Shown: positions 54,960 through 64,000 of the stretch, piece after piece
Layout of the letters: each line of letters begins with the position of its first letter
Numbering within the stretch: position 1 is the first letter of the stretch
Assembly (NCBI GenBank): GCA_000467715.1
Contig: AJFK01000645.1
Coordinates: 1 to 64,000, forward strand
DNA: 64,000 bases
From: Hysterium pulicare CBS 123377
Lineage: Eukaryota; Ascomycota; Dothideomycetes; Hysteriales; Hysteriaceae
Direction of reading: 5' to 3'
Position numbers and translations under genes: made by a program
The notes under the pieces: generated by a model
The model's database searches: none
What the model saw: the letters and a program-made list of their open reading frames with translations, nothing else
Told to the model about the DNA's origin: nothing

Positions 54960-56227
54960 GACCTTGGAAAGGCCGACAAGCGGAATGTATCACACATAGA
55001 GATTGATGTTAGTGACTGCTGGAGTGGTCAATTGAAAAGGAACTCATTCTGCCAGCTCGTGACGTCCCCGCGTTCTTGTGAGACAGTGGCTGACATGCGG
55101 TGAAGATGGGGAAGCTGCTCGTCCCAAACAGGAATGGTGAGTCCCAGTAACCGAGGCAAACCATTGAGAGACCGTGCACGTGTTTTTAAACCCGGAGGCG
55201 GAAAAAGGTGAGGCTCCGGGCCTCGAAATGGAGCGACCCGAACTCCATCCTGGCTGACAGGCATTCTCATTGGCTAGAGATAAGGACATCCGAAAACGGC
55301 CCAAGCTCGATGCCGGCTGCTATGGGTATCCCGGCAAAAGCAGTTCTTGCAGATGAGCCGCCGCAGATGGCAGGTGTCAGTCGAGGTCTTGATTCAAGGA
55401 GGAAAGCGCGACCGTTTGCTTCTCGACGGGCCAGACGAGCCGCGATCTTTATAGAGACTCGCCCCAACTCGCTACATTTCTATACAGACGTCGCTGGGCG
55501 AGTTGCGCGGCGTTGCGTGAGCAGTTGCCCAAAGAAATTAAAAAGTTATGGGATCCACGGTAATGCGCCCCGATGGTACCCTAGCAGGCATCTGGATTGG
55601 CCGACTGAGCCGTGGAGAGAATTGACCGTGGACCCCCAGCCTTGGCCCTTCTGGTGATGAGCAGCGCCGTTGTCTCTTATTTTCCTCCACCAGATTCCCA
55701 ATCACGCTGAGCCCTTTAATCACTCCGGAATCCACTCCTCCACGACATACCAGGCCAGCGACATTCACTGCGACATGTTCGCTCAGCCATTGCCTTGAGC
55801 GACAGTGTCGTCCCGTCGCCGTCGCTGTTTCACCGTTTGCCTTCCTTATCGCGTCTCTCGCCCACCGCCTGCACGTCAGCGGGTGCCAATCGCCGTACAG
55901 CCTCAACAATCGCTCGAAGCTGCAGACACAGTCGACTGCGATTCGGGCAATCAACGCCCAGGGTCAAGAGTCGTACTGCTTGTAATAAGGCCTGCCTGCT
56001 GCTCGACCAGGTCAAACAGCCGCACTTCCCAATATCCCTCCTTCCTTCGCGTACGGAACCACGCTCCGCAGCGAGGAGTGATCGCATCGTGCTTCACGAT
56101 ACCCTGACTTCCGCATTCACCCAGTCGGGCCCTTTAACCACCGATCTAGATCTCACCTCCATTTCCTCCCAAGTACTGCGCACCTCCCAGTACGACTCCT
56201 CTCACACCTCACACGACACCTGCCAAA
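54960..56227. promoter_or_regulatory. Divergent promoter of alcohol oxidase and FYVE gene
   Basis: About 1.27 kb. No supported gene, although several long overlapping frames occur because the region is GC-rich. The last 400 nt are C/T-rich on the plus strand and probably form the 5' leader of the FYVE gene. Confidence 0.45.
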
Positions 56228-57515
56228 ATGGCTGCCGATTTCTCGACAGCTCCAGCTGTTGTATCACCGCCTGCATACCAACAGCATGCATACAAGACCT
56301 CTGGTCAATATACGCCCATGCACTCCGGCACCACAACACCGGCGAACATCTCGCCAACCTCCCCTCGAAGCACAGCGAATCTCGCCGCACTACAACTCCC
56401 TACACGGCAGATTCGCCCACCCAAGTCGCCATTGTACGTTCCAGCGGTCCTGAGACCAACCGAGAAGCCTTCGAAGTCGTCGCCGCCCAAGAATGGTGAT
56501 GCAGCACTCGACAGTGCCGATAGCAGCTTCAGCACTACTGGTCGACGGGCACCAGGCGACAACTTCGAAGCAGGAATATCGCGGGTAGTGACGGAAGAAT
56601 TAAACGACGATGCTCTCGGACCAGTAACGGGACCACCATCGCGAAACCACTGGAAGGTACGTTCGCGGTAACACGCCCAATTCCTCTGTCATCATTTCAG
56701 CTCTGTTCCAGTATAATTTCTGTCGCGTGCCCTTACCGGCGCGGGCCCTGCCACCGTTCTTTAGTTTCGTCGTGTTACGTACATTTCTCGGAATGGGCTG
56801 GCCTAGTTTGGGGCCGGGCCATCTTTCTCCTGCTCAACGGGCGGGTATTTTGCGACGCCTCGCCACTTCGCGACATGCGAGAAGGGAGTTGAAGCAGAGG
56901 TGTCGACAGCCTCCGCGCGGGCTTCACTCTGTTTTTAAAGCAGGCGGCTCAGTTTCAAGGTCATGTTGCCATATTGCGCCATCCGCAACTTTAACTTGAC
57001 CATCTGTCTCACTCTCCTCTTTTCAACCCCCCACGCTAGCACCAGTTCGGATGCAGAACGTCACACCAACGGCCTCCCCCACTTTTCCGTCTTCGTCTTG
57101 TTCCAGGCCCACACATCTCACATCCAATCATACTGACTTGCATATTCAGCCCGATAATTCCACCCCCGTTTGCAATGCGTCGGCCTGCCAGATGCCCTTC
57201 ACATTCTTCACTCGACGGCATCATTGCCGACGCTGCGGCGGTATTTTCTGCGGCGCACACTCTGCGCATCAAGTTCGTCTTAACCAACTCGCGCTTTTCC
57301 ACCCAGATGGATTTTTATATCGTGCCTGCGACCGATGCCACAGCGGTTTCCGTGAATGGGAACAACGACGATCCAGCCGTACCAATAGTGAGAGCTCAGC
57401 GAGCAGCAACGCTGTCCAGATCGATAGTCCCACAGCAGCAAAGCGTCCAGATGCTTTGCGTGTTGGTAGCTTAGCTGGTAGTATGCCTTCCAATTGGAAC
57501 TGGAGCACCTTCTAA
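56228..57515 (+). CDS. FYVE zinc-finger protein
   Basis: Two exons (56228-56656 and 57150-57515) with a 493-nt intron encode 264 aa. The acceptor at 57149 (TTGCATATTCAG after CTGAC) keeps phase 0. It places WKPD directly before VCNASACQ, creating the WxxD motif that precedes FYVE fingers. The basic RRHHCRRCG patch and paired cysteines (GGIFCGAHS, YRACDRCH) follow. The N-terminal 140 residues are disordered and rich in Pro, Ser and Thr. FYVE domains bind phosphatidylinositol 3-phosphate on endosomal and vacuolar membranes, so a role in endosomal trafficking is likely. The first pair is spaced CX4C rather than CX2C, as in some fungal members. Part of the intron is open on both strands, but only this splice yields a complete finger. 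Confidence 0.86.
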
Positions 57516-59074
57516 GCATCGGTTTTACTTCAAATCGATTTCCGCGCCCACTGATTGACGCTCCACGGATACGACTCACCATACCACGGTGACACTACCG
57601 TACAATTCCTTACGACTTATGAGGCCCTAATATCAACCATCACCATCCGTTCTCTCCAGTCACGCAGCATCAACACTAACGGCCTCTCAAGCTGCACTTT
57701 TCATGCATATAAACCATGGTTTCTGGCGTCCAACGGTGCTTTTCCTTTTCTTAATGTCTACATTTTCTTTTTCCTGTCCGCGATTTAGCGAACCTCATGT
57801 CTCATCCACATCTCTAGACGGCCATCACCACCAAACGCTCGGGCCCCTGATCTTTTCTTGCTTTTGCTTTCATGGCGTACGAGATATCCCCTTTGATTTT
57901 CCCATATTAGATCATCTTTGCTCTTCTTTCTACGTCGAGGGGAGTAGGGAAGGTGTTTTGGGGCGTTTTGAAGGGGTATTGCTTTTTCGCTGGGTGGGGG
58001 CCACTACTACTGTGTCTCGGCTCGGTCGGTTCTCGATGTTGTAGCTCACTACTGGCGTAATGGATGCAGGTCGGCGTGAGCGTGGGCATGAGCATTTTTT
58101 TTCATGGCGATGCGAGTACGAATCGATGTAGACAGGAGGGACCGCAGGGTCTTTATTCGAGGGATTTCGAGTAATGGGGTAGTATGATGAATGTTATGGT
58201 AAACATTGCAAAACCCAATGTGTTCGTGCGTGAAGATGAGATTTTGTGGTGCCGTAGTCTTGCTTTTCAAACTGCTCTTTAGAATCTGAACTCGGGGCTC
58301 GGGTTGGCATGCCGCATACTACTATCCAACAGGGTACTCAGTCCGCCCGCCTGTACCTTATTGGCCAGGCAGTGGTCCCACGCAAAAGAATTCCAGTAGT
58401 TCGAGTAGTGGAGGAGACATCTACAGGGTTGTATTTATGTTTGGTTGTAAGATAAGTATGAGATCTATAACGGGTCTAGTAGATCCCTCCAAGATGGAGT
58501 GAAGGGAGAAAACCCGCCCGACCCAGCCTATCTGTTCACGCATGATGAAACAAGTAGAAGGAAAGACAGTGTAAAGGAGACAAAGTCAAGCAACCTATTC
58601 ACAAAGGGAAGAGCGAGGGGAGGATAACAGATAAATAGAAACAGCAAACGCCATGTCCCGTCTTCCGCCGTTGTCCCTAGTGAAGATGAAGTGGGTATCA
58701 AGAGAAAGTATTCCATATCCAGTCCTGAATTCGTAAGTCCGGGCGGTTCAAACGCCCGTAACCCATCCCGTTCCATCGTGTCCCATATGTAGTATAGAGT
58801 AAAGATCGTTATACACACTGTACAGAAACGCCAGTAGATGGCGTGTGGGAAAGAAATAAGTAAAGAAGAAAGGGCGCGTTTCTGATACATGCGCTCGTGA
58901 AGGGTATCTCGTGATGCTTAGAGAAAAATTAATCGAAGAGCTCTTGGGTCGTTGCCCATGGGAGGAATCCCGCAAAATGACCGAAGAGTATGAAGAAGAA
59001 AACATGCAGTGCAAGTAAAGTCGCGTCGATGGAGTCCCGGCCAAGGAAAAAAAAGAAGTCGATATAGTTAAGTA
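57516..59074. other. Spacer between two convergent genes
   Basis: About 1.56 kb containing the 3' regions of the FYVE gene (+) and the 59075-60955 gene (-). The sequence is pyrimidine-rich in the first half. No supported gene. Confidence 0.5.
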
Positions 59075-60955
59075 TTAAAAACTCTGAGACTGTTCGTGTG
59101 GCGGTGAATAGGAAGAGTCGTGATCCGAGGAACCATGACCGTTGAGATATGGTGACTGTTGCGATGATTCTCGACTGTCTGTAGTACTACGTTGAGGCTG
59201 CATAGAGGTCGAACTCTCCGGCGAAGAGGCGGAATCATTCAAACGATCGGTCGATGATTCTCCATCAACAAGCGGAACATCTTGGGTTAGCGTCCTACCC
59301 TCTTCTGTTCTCTCGGGAGGCGTTTGAAGAAAGTGTGAGCGTGGTTGCTCTTGCGTTGGTGTGCTCTCATCATACGCGCTATGACTATGATCCGAATCCA
59401 CTTGGTTTGAAGCAATCGCATCCACTTCATCAATATCCAATTGCTGACTCAATCGTGAGGGGTGCGCTGGCTGCGATCCGGCACGAGGCGTACGGGGACT
59501 TATACGCGGAGAAGACGTAGGAAATAGCCTGAAGTTGGAGGTGGAGGTGGGGTGTTGCGCAGTAGGACCAGATGTTACCGAAATGCTGTCGCCACTGACA
59601 ACTGTTGCAGCTTGTGAGAAATGGGTACTGGAGGTGCTGAAATTGGAGGGAATTTCGAACGGTCTCGTTCTGTCGATGCTTCCGCGATATGTTTCGAAGC
59701 CTCCACCTACTCCTTGCAATTCGGGAATAACAGAACTTCGTTCAGCCGCCGACGTAGATGGATCGATACTTTCGGTTCCGTAAGATATATCTGTATCGTC
59801 TCGCGAAAGAATAAAGGGGCTCCAAGACCTTCGACGTATTCTGCAAAAGCAGCCAGGACGACAACTGCAACCTCTTTCCTCCGTTAACTTCCCTCGGGCC
59901 CAAGCTACCATATCTTCTTTCGTCAAGTCTCTTTTGACTTGTTCCCTTCTTAGTTCCTCTTGCAAATAAAGGTATTTGTTCTCATTGTCATGTCGGGTGC
60001 TCTCTCCAGATTGCTCCAGGGAGGGCTCAATGTGGCCTTGAGAGATAGTGCCATCATTGCCGGGCCCTTGCTTCTCCTGACTATGAGCGGTTGGGCTGTT
60101 TGTTGATTGCTTGTGGTCCTTAGAGGCAGTTCTGCCTCGAGCTTCAGAGCAACCCTCGGGTTCGCGTACTGGATTTTTCCCTTTTGCTTGGACCACAGTC
60201 GGCTCGGGCTTCCTTTCTCTCCTTCCAGGTCTGCGACGAAGCCTTATAATGACATTAAGACCATTCCTGAGCTTTCTTTTGATTGTTTTGGCAATAGAGC
60301 GTTTCCACTTCGACTTTGCAGATTTCGGCGACTTCCCATGGGCGGGTTCTGATGTGGGCATCTGATGAACACTGCTCGAATGGCAGGATGAGGAATTAGG
60401 TGCACGAGTAGAGCCACCTAGTTCAGGTGTTGTTTTATCGACGTCTGGTCCAGTAAAGCTAGGACGAGTGAACTCTGTGCCCTGGTTAAAGGCAGTACGA
60501 GGCAACTGGCTTGGAATATCCTCTGGAACCACGGCAAGAGTAGGAGAGCCAACCGCAGTCATGGAACGTAAAGCTTGGATCAACCCGGAATGGAGGTCGA
60601 ACTCGGAGTGATCAGGAGGCTCGATGGTCTCTTGAGAGATCAAAGATACGTGTGTGGAGTTTCCCCCGATGCCTACCCATTTATAAGAACATTTTTTACA
60701 GCGGACACCATTGAACACTCCGGGATTGGAAGAAATTTTTAAGGAAGCGGCGTTATGCCAGTGATGACATCGAGGACAGCTGCCATGAATGCGTGTTTCG
60801 TAAATCCCTGGAGGGTAATGAGACAACGGTATGCTTCCGGCTGAAGATCCAGTTTCCTGCCGGCTCAGTGGACGGGGATTGAACCGGGGGCTCAATGGAG
60901 GGTCCACGTTGGCTCCAGTACGGGATAGAATATGGGGAGTATTGTCATCAGCCAT
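59075..60955 (-). CDS. Hypothetical protein with N-terminal zinc-ribbon-like motif
   Basis: A single exon from ATG 60955 (MADDNTPHIL, 626 codons); an upstream ATG at 60976 adds seven residues. Near residue 60 is HGSCPRCHHWHNA, then GVRCKKCSYKWVGIGG, two CxxC knuckles about 28 residues apart resembling a zinc ribbon. A basic stretch (KSKWKRSIAKTIKRKLRNG) lies near residue 220 and could be a nuclear signal. A Cys-rich patch, GCSCRPGCFCRI, occurs around residue 370, just after a helical ELRREQVKRDLTKEDMVAWARG segment. The rest is disordered, rich in Ser, Thr, Pro and Gln. I recognise no named family. Two separate cysteine patches suggest metal or nucleic-acid binding. Confidence 0.75.
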   Translation of the reverse strand: MADDNTPHILSRTGANVDPPLSPRFNPRPLSRQETGSSAGSIPLSHYPPGIYETRIHGSCPRCHHWHNAASLKISSNPGVFNGVRCKKCSYKWVGIGGNSTHVSLISQETIEPPDHSEFDLHSGLIQALRSMTAVGSPTLAVVPEDIPSQLPRTAFNQGTEFTRPSFTGPDVDKTTPELGGSTRAPNSSSCHSSSVHQMPTSEPAHGKSPKSAKSKWKRSIAKTIKRKLRNGLNVIIRLRRRPGRRERKPEPTVVQAKGKNPVREPEGCSEARGRTASKDHKQSTNSPTAHSQEKQGPGNDGTISQGHIEPSLEQSGESTRHDNENKYLYLQEELRREQVKRDLTKEDMVAWARGKLTEERGCSCRPGCFCRIRRRSWSPFILSRDDTDISYGTESIDPSTSAAERSSVIPELQGVGGGFETYRGSIDRTRPFEIPSNFSTSSTHFSQAATVVSGDSISVTSGPTAQHPTSTSNFRLFPTSSPRISPRTPRAGSQPAHPSRLSQQLDIDEVDAIASNQVDSDHSHSAYDESTPTQEQPRSHFLQTPPERTEEGRTLTQDVPLVDGESSTDRLNDSASSPESSTSMQPQRSTTDSRESSQQSPYLNGHGSSDHDSSYSPPHEQSQSF

Positions 60956-63115
60956 GGTTTTGGATCCGAAAAACAAAGAGAATGTATCAAATATGAGTAG
61001 AAAGAACGTTGATGAGAGAACGGATTGAAGGGTTGAGAAAACGGTGAATTACTAAGCTCCAACGCTTTAACTGGATTTTAAGGAGCGAAAGGTAGAAGGA
61101 ACAATGGAGGACAGCCAATATCAAAACTTAACTGGTGTTCAGAGCAACAAGTTATCATGTTTCAAGAATTGGCGGTGTAAGTTGTCCAGTGGTTCGCAAA
61201 AAGGGGTGAGGCAAGAAAGTCGCGAATTAGGCGGCAGTGCAGTGCAGAGGCCTTTTAATGAGTGAGGCGGGCCTCCGGGTCTTTTGAGGACTTTAATGTG
61301 AGCGTAGAGCAGGCCTCTTAGGCATCTCTGATCAGGCAGTTTTGGGAGTATACGCCGCACGTATAGAGAAAAGGTGTGGACGGAAAGCCGTGGCGCAGAC
61401 CGCTCAGCATTGCTTAGCCACCACGACGCGAGCAACAGGGGACTGCATGCTGCACGCCCGTAGACAAAATGATAGCAATCGGATATTGAAAGTTGCCAAA
61501 AGGGACCATTTAACTAGAACTGAAAGTGTGAGCCAAATCAAGAGACTGAAATGAGGACGAAGATGACAGCGGGAGTAGTGGAAGCTGAAGCTTGGGTTTT
61601 GCTCGGAAAAGATGGTGGCTGCGCTGAACGATCCGAATCGTTTCCCGTCAATTTAGTCAAGCATATTAGGCCAAGTCAAGCAAAGTGTTTTGGCACTGGA
61701 TGAATGCTGCAGTTGCTGTGGTTGTGGATGGAAGAATGAATGGAGGCGCCAGTGGATGGGAAGTATGACCGCTGACAGGTCTGAGCTCCCTGGCTGACTT
61801 TTCAGGCAACAACTTCACCACTTCATTTCTGCCCTCTCTTTCATCATCGGCTTTCTCTCCCCTTTCTTTCTCCTGCACCGGCCTGGTCTTGCTGCCTCTT
61901 GCACGATGAGCATGTTCATAGATTGATCCGAGCAGGCAAAGGTCACACTCGCAGTTCATCATTTGATTCAGCCACATTCTGTGGCCCCAAGCTTGGCCCC
62001 CGTAACGTCCTCTGAGCTTCAATTAGACCACTCCACAGCCTCTTTTCTTCCGAAACGGGACGGGCCCGCTGTAGGCCTGCGGGACCTCCCGTTGTTCTAA
62101 AAACGACGGGACGAGTGCAAAGCATGACCGGAAGACTAATTGCAGCCTCCATATGAAGGCAAATATGCCTTTACAGAGGGCGAAAGACAGAATCTTCAAC
62201 AATGAAGCTTGCGCATCCTAGTTTCGAGATACTTCTGCCCGGTCTACACAAGTGAGGCGACGAAGTGAATTGACGATTCCGAAGAATAGATCCAAGAGCA
62301 TTTCTGATGGTCAGCGTTGTGTGAGCGACCTTCATCACTTTCTAGACTACGCCCGCCCTTCCATTCTTCGTTGTTACCAACATGCATAGGTGATTTGAAC
62401 TCGACGAACGACCCTCAAAGTCTTGGACTGCTTGAAGCCTTGCCCAGTACTAGCTATGAAAAGATGTTCAATCTTGAAGGGGTGGGAAAGAGTTCAAATT
62501 TTAGGGCTATAAATAGTGTCAGCCACACGCTATTTTGAGCTTCATCGCCATTGACACCTTTTCAATGCTCAGTAACTCCTTAGGATATCTTCCATGTCGA
62601 AATAGGTTCTTCAGGAAGGGCCTACACTCGCCGCCTTTCCGACATGAGCTCGTCACTTTGAAGATCCACCTTCCCCGCGTTTTTGAGATGCCGAACTGCA
62701 GATCCCGACACATTGGTTCCAGCAGAACCGGCCAGTGAACTCTTCTTATTCCAACAGCATATTCGAGGGGTACCCCGAGGGGAGAGTGCGGGATGTATCC
62801 GCTGCGGAGATAAGTCGTTCAATCGCCAAGCAAAAGCGGCTGGTCCCCATATTGGACTCTATTTGTATCTCGTTGCATTAGTCTAAATCTTGTACTTTTG
62901 CGACCTGACACGCTGTGCCTTCATTCCTGTATGTGGTTTGCCGTTCTCTAGTCTCATCTAACGCTTCTTACTTACAGGTGTTCGCAGATGCAATCTCCAA
63001 AAGACGCCATTAGTGATTTTAACGGTTTCTTTCTATCAACACCTTACGATACCATCAATGCTATTAATGCTTTCCTTCTCTTAACACCTTGCAATATTAA
63101 ATCCTCGTCTTCAAG
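60956..63115. other. Long intergenic spacer
   Basis: About 2.1 kb with only short frames on both strands and no motif. It separates the divergent 60955 gene and the Dal5-type transporter and should hold both promoters. I see no tRNA or repeat in it. Confidence 0.45.
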
Positions 63116-64000
63116 ATGCGCTTCTTCGAGAGCCCGAAGACCCTCGAGCAAACGCTCCAACAAACCCAGTCGCAACAGCAACCAGAGGCACCCGACTCCA
63201 AAGCTTCAGAACCAACAACTATCCAACAAGAAGCCATCCCACCACAATCATCAAAATGGACGCTCTCAAGAGCTGGAGACGGCGATACGGCCATGGCCCT
63301 CTTCCATACCCCAAGCAAGATCCACGAACCTCACGATGCCGAAGAAGAGAAGCGCCTAGTCCGCAAGATCGACTTTATGATAATACCCTATCTAGGAGTC
63401 TGCTACGCATTTTTCTATATTGATAAAACTACACTCTCCTACGCGGCCATCTTCGGTATTCGAGAAGACCTAAAGCTAGTCGGAAACGACTACAACTGGT
63501 TGAGCTCAATGTTTTATTTCGGGTTTCTGATTTGGTCATTTCCTTCGAATTTCTTAATGCAGAGGCTTCCAGTCGGGAAGTATCTAGGCTGTAATATCTT
63601 CCTCTGGGGCATCCTCCTCATCGCGCAAGCAGGTGCCAAAAACTTCGCTACGCTCGCCATCCTGCGTGCTCTCTCTGGCGCCGCGGAAGCATGCTCCGAT
63701 CCCTCCTTCATGCTTATCACCGCAATGTGGTATACACGGCGGCAACAGCCTCTCCGAATTGGCTTATGGTACACCGCGAACGGCTTCGGTATCGCAGCAG
63801 GTGGACTCCTAGGCTATGGCATCGGCCACATACGCGGGAAGCTCCCGTCCTGGAAATACGAATTCATCATCATCGGCACTCTCTGCAGTATCTGGGGCAT
63901 AATACTATTCTTCTTCCTCCCCGACTCCCCCGTCACAGCGCCGATGCTAAATCCACGCGAACGGCGCATAGCAGTCGAGCGCCTCCGCTCCAACCAGACC
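63116..64000 (+). CDS. Dal5/Tna1-type anion:cation symporter (MFS), 5' part
   Basis: The reading frame opens at ATG 63116 and runs without stop to the end of the window (295 codons), so the C-terminal half is missing. After a Gln/Pro/Glu-rich cytoplasmic tail, the family hallmark EEEKRLVRKIDFMIIPYL leads into TM1. YIDKTTLSYAAIFGIREDL follows, then YNWLSSMFYFGFLIWSFPSNFLMQRLPVGKYL with TM2-3. RALSGAAEACSDPSFMLI and WYTRRQQPLRIGLWYTANG continue the pattern. These motifs match the allantoate/nicotinate permease branch of fungal MFS. It probably imports an organic anion such as a vitamin, ureide or carboxylate at the plasma membrane. The exact substrate cannot be told. Confidence 0.9.
   Translation, partial: MRFFESPKTLEQTLQQTQSQQQPEAPDSKASEPTTIQQEAIPPQSSKWTLSRAGDGDTAMALFHTPSKIHEPHDAEEEKRLVRKIDFMIIPYLGVCYAFFYIDKTTLSYAAIFGIREDLKLVGNDYNWLSSMFYFGFLIWSFPSNFLMQRLPVGKYLGCNIFLWGILLIAQAGAKNFATLAILRALSGAAEACSDPSFMLITAMWYTRRQQPLRIGLWYTANGFGIAAGGLLGYGIGHIRGKLPSWKYEFIIIGTLCSIWGIILFFFLPDSPVTAPMLNPRERRIAVERLRSNQT

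Noticed and set aside
55208-55954. Long overlapping frames on both strands upstream of the FYVE gene
   Set aside because: GC-rich promoter and leader sequence gives spurious frames; no family features.

Overview
The window is nuclear DNA of a filamentous ascomycete (Pezizomycotina). The genes are compact and mostly interrupted by 49-125 nt introns with GT-AG ends. The protein families are typical of moulds: GH37 neutral trehalase, Zn2Cys6 regulator, DHA2 and Dal5-type transporters, FAD-dependent alcohol oxidase, CE1 esterase, GH5 hydrolase and terpene synthase. A relic near 11 kb belongs to a family I associate with Helotiales, so Leotiomycetes is my best guess, by inference only. I saw no tRNA, rRNA, CRISPR array or intact transposon. 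One strongly AT-rich, CpG-poor block (about 1.2-1.96 kb) looks like RIP-degraded repeat DNA and abuts a truncated hydrolase gene.

Layout. 0-11 kb: 3' end of a neutral trehalase; AT-rich block; broken alpha/beta-hydrolase; an unusual class I terpene synthase (-); MSS51 (-); a secreted GH5 hydrolase (-); a divergent promoter with a 23-bp triplicate repeat; a secreted-ectodomain membrane protein (+); a relic of a repetitive family. 11.9-20.4 kb: three paralogous genes in head-to-tail array, each joining an HMG-box-like N-terminus to a divergent protein kinase domain. 20.9-32.1 kb: housekeeping block with RPS18, a small unknown gene, SDO1, carboxypeptidase Y and DUS1. 32.3-38.2 kb: three members of an RNase H-like family surrounding a PAF-acetylhydrolase-like gene that lacks its nucleophile serine. 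38.5-54.96 kb: accessory metabolism with an FAD monooxygenase, CE1 esterase, unknown ORF, sulfotransferase-like gene, DHA2 transporter, Zn2Cys6 factor, GNAT acetyltransferase and long-chain alcohol oxidase. 56.2-64 kb: a FYVE-domain protein, a 633-codon unknown with a zinc-ribbon-like motif, and the 5' part of a Dal5-type transporter that runs off the window.

The most unusual content is the two local gene-family expansions. The HMG-like/kinase genes share intron positions and phases and the motif WVRxDxxGxI ahead of the VVK lysine. All replace the HRD arginine, and each carries its own low-complexity repeats. The RNase H-like genes share private motifs on both sides of the catalytic domain, and all have His where canonical RNase HI has its fourth carboxylate. 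Neither family needs an invented function. Both look like rapidly diversifying, lineage-restricted families worth comparative work. Exon boundaries were worked out by eye from splice sites, reading-frame phase and family conservation.
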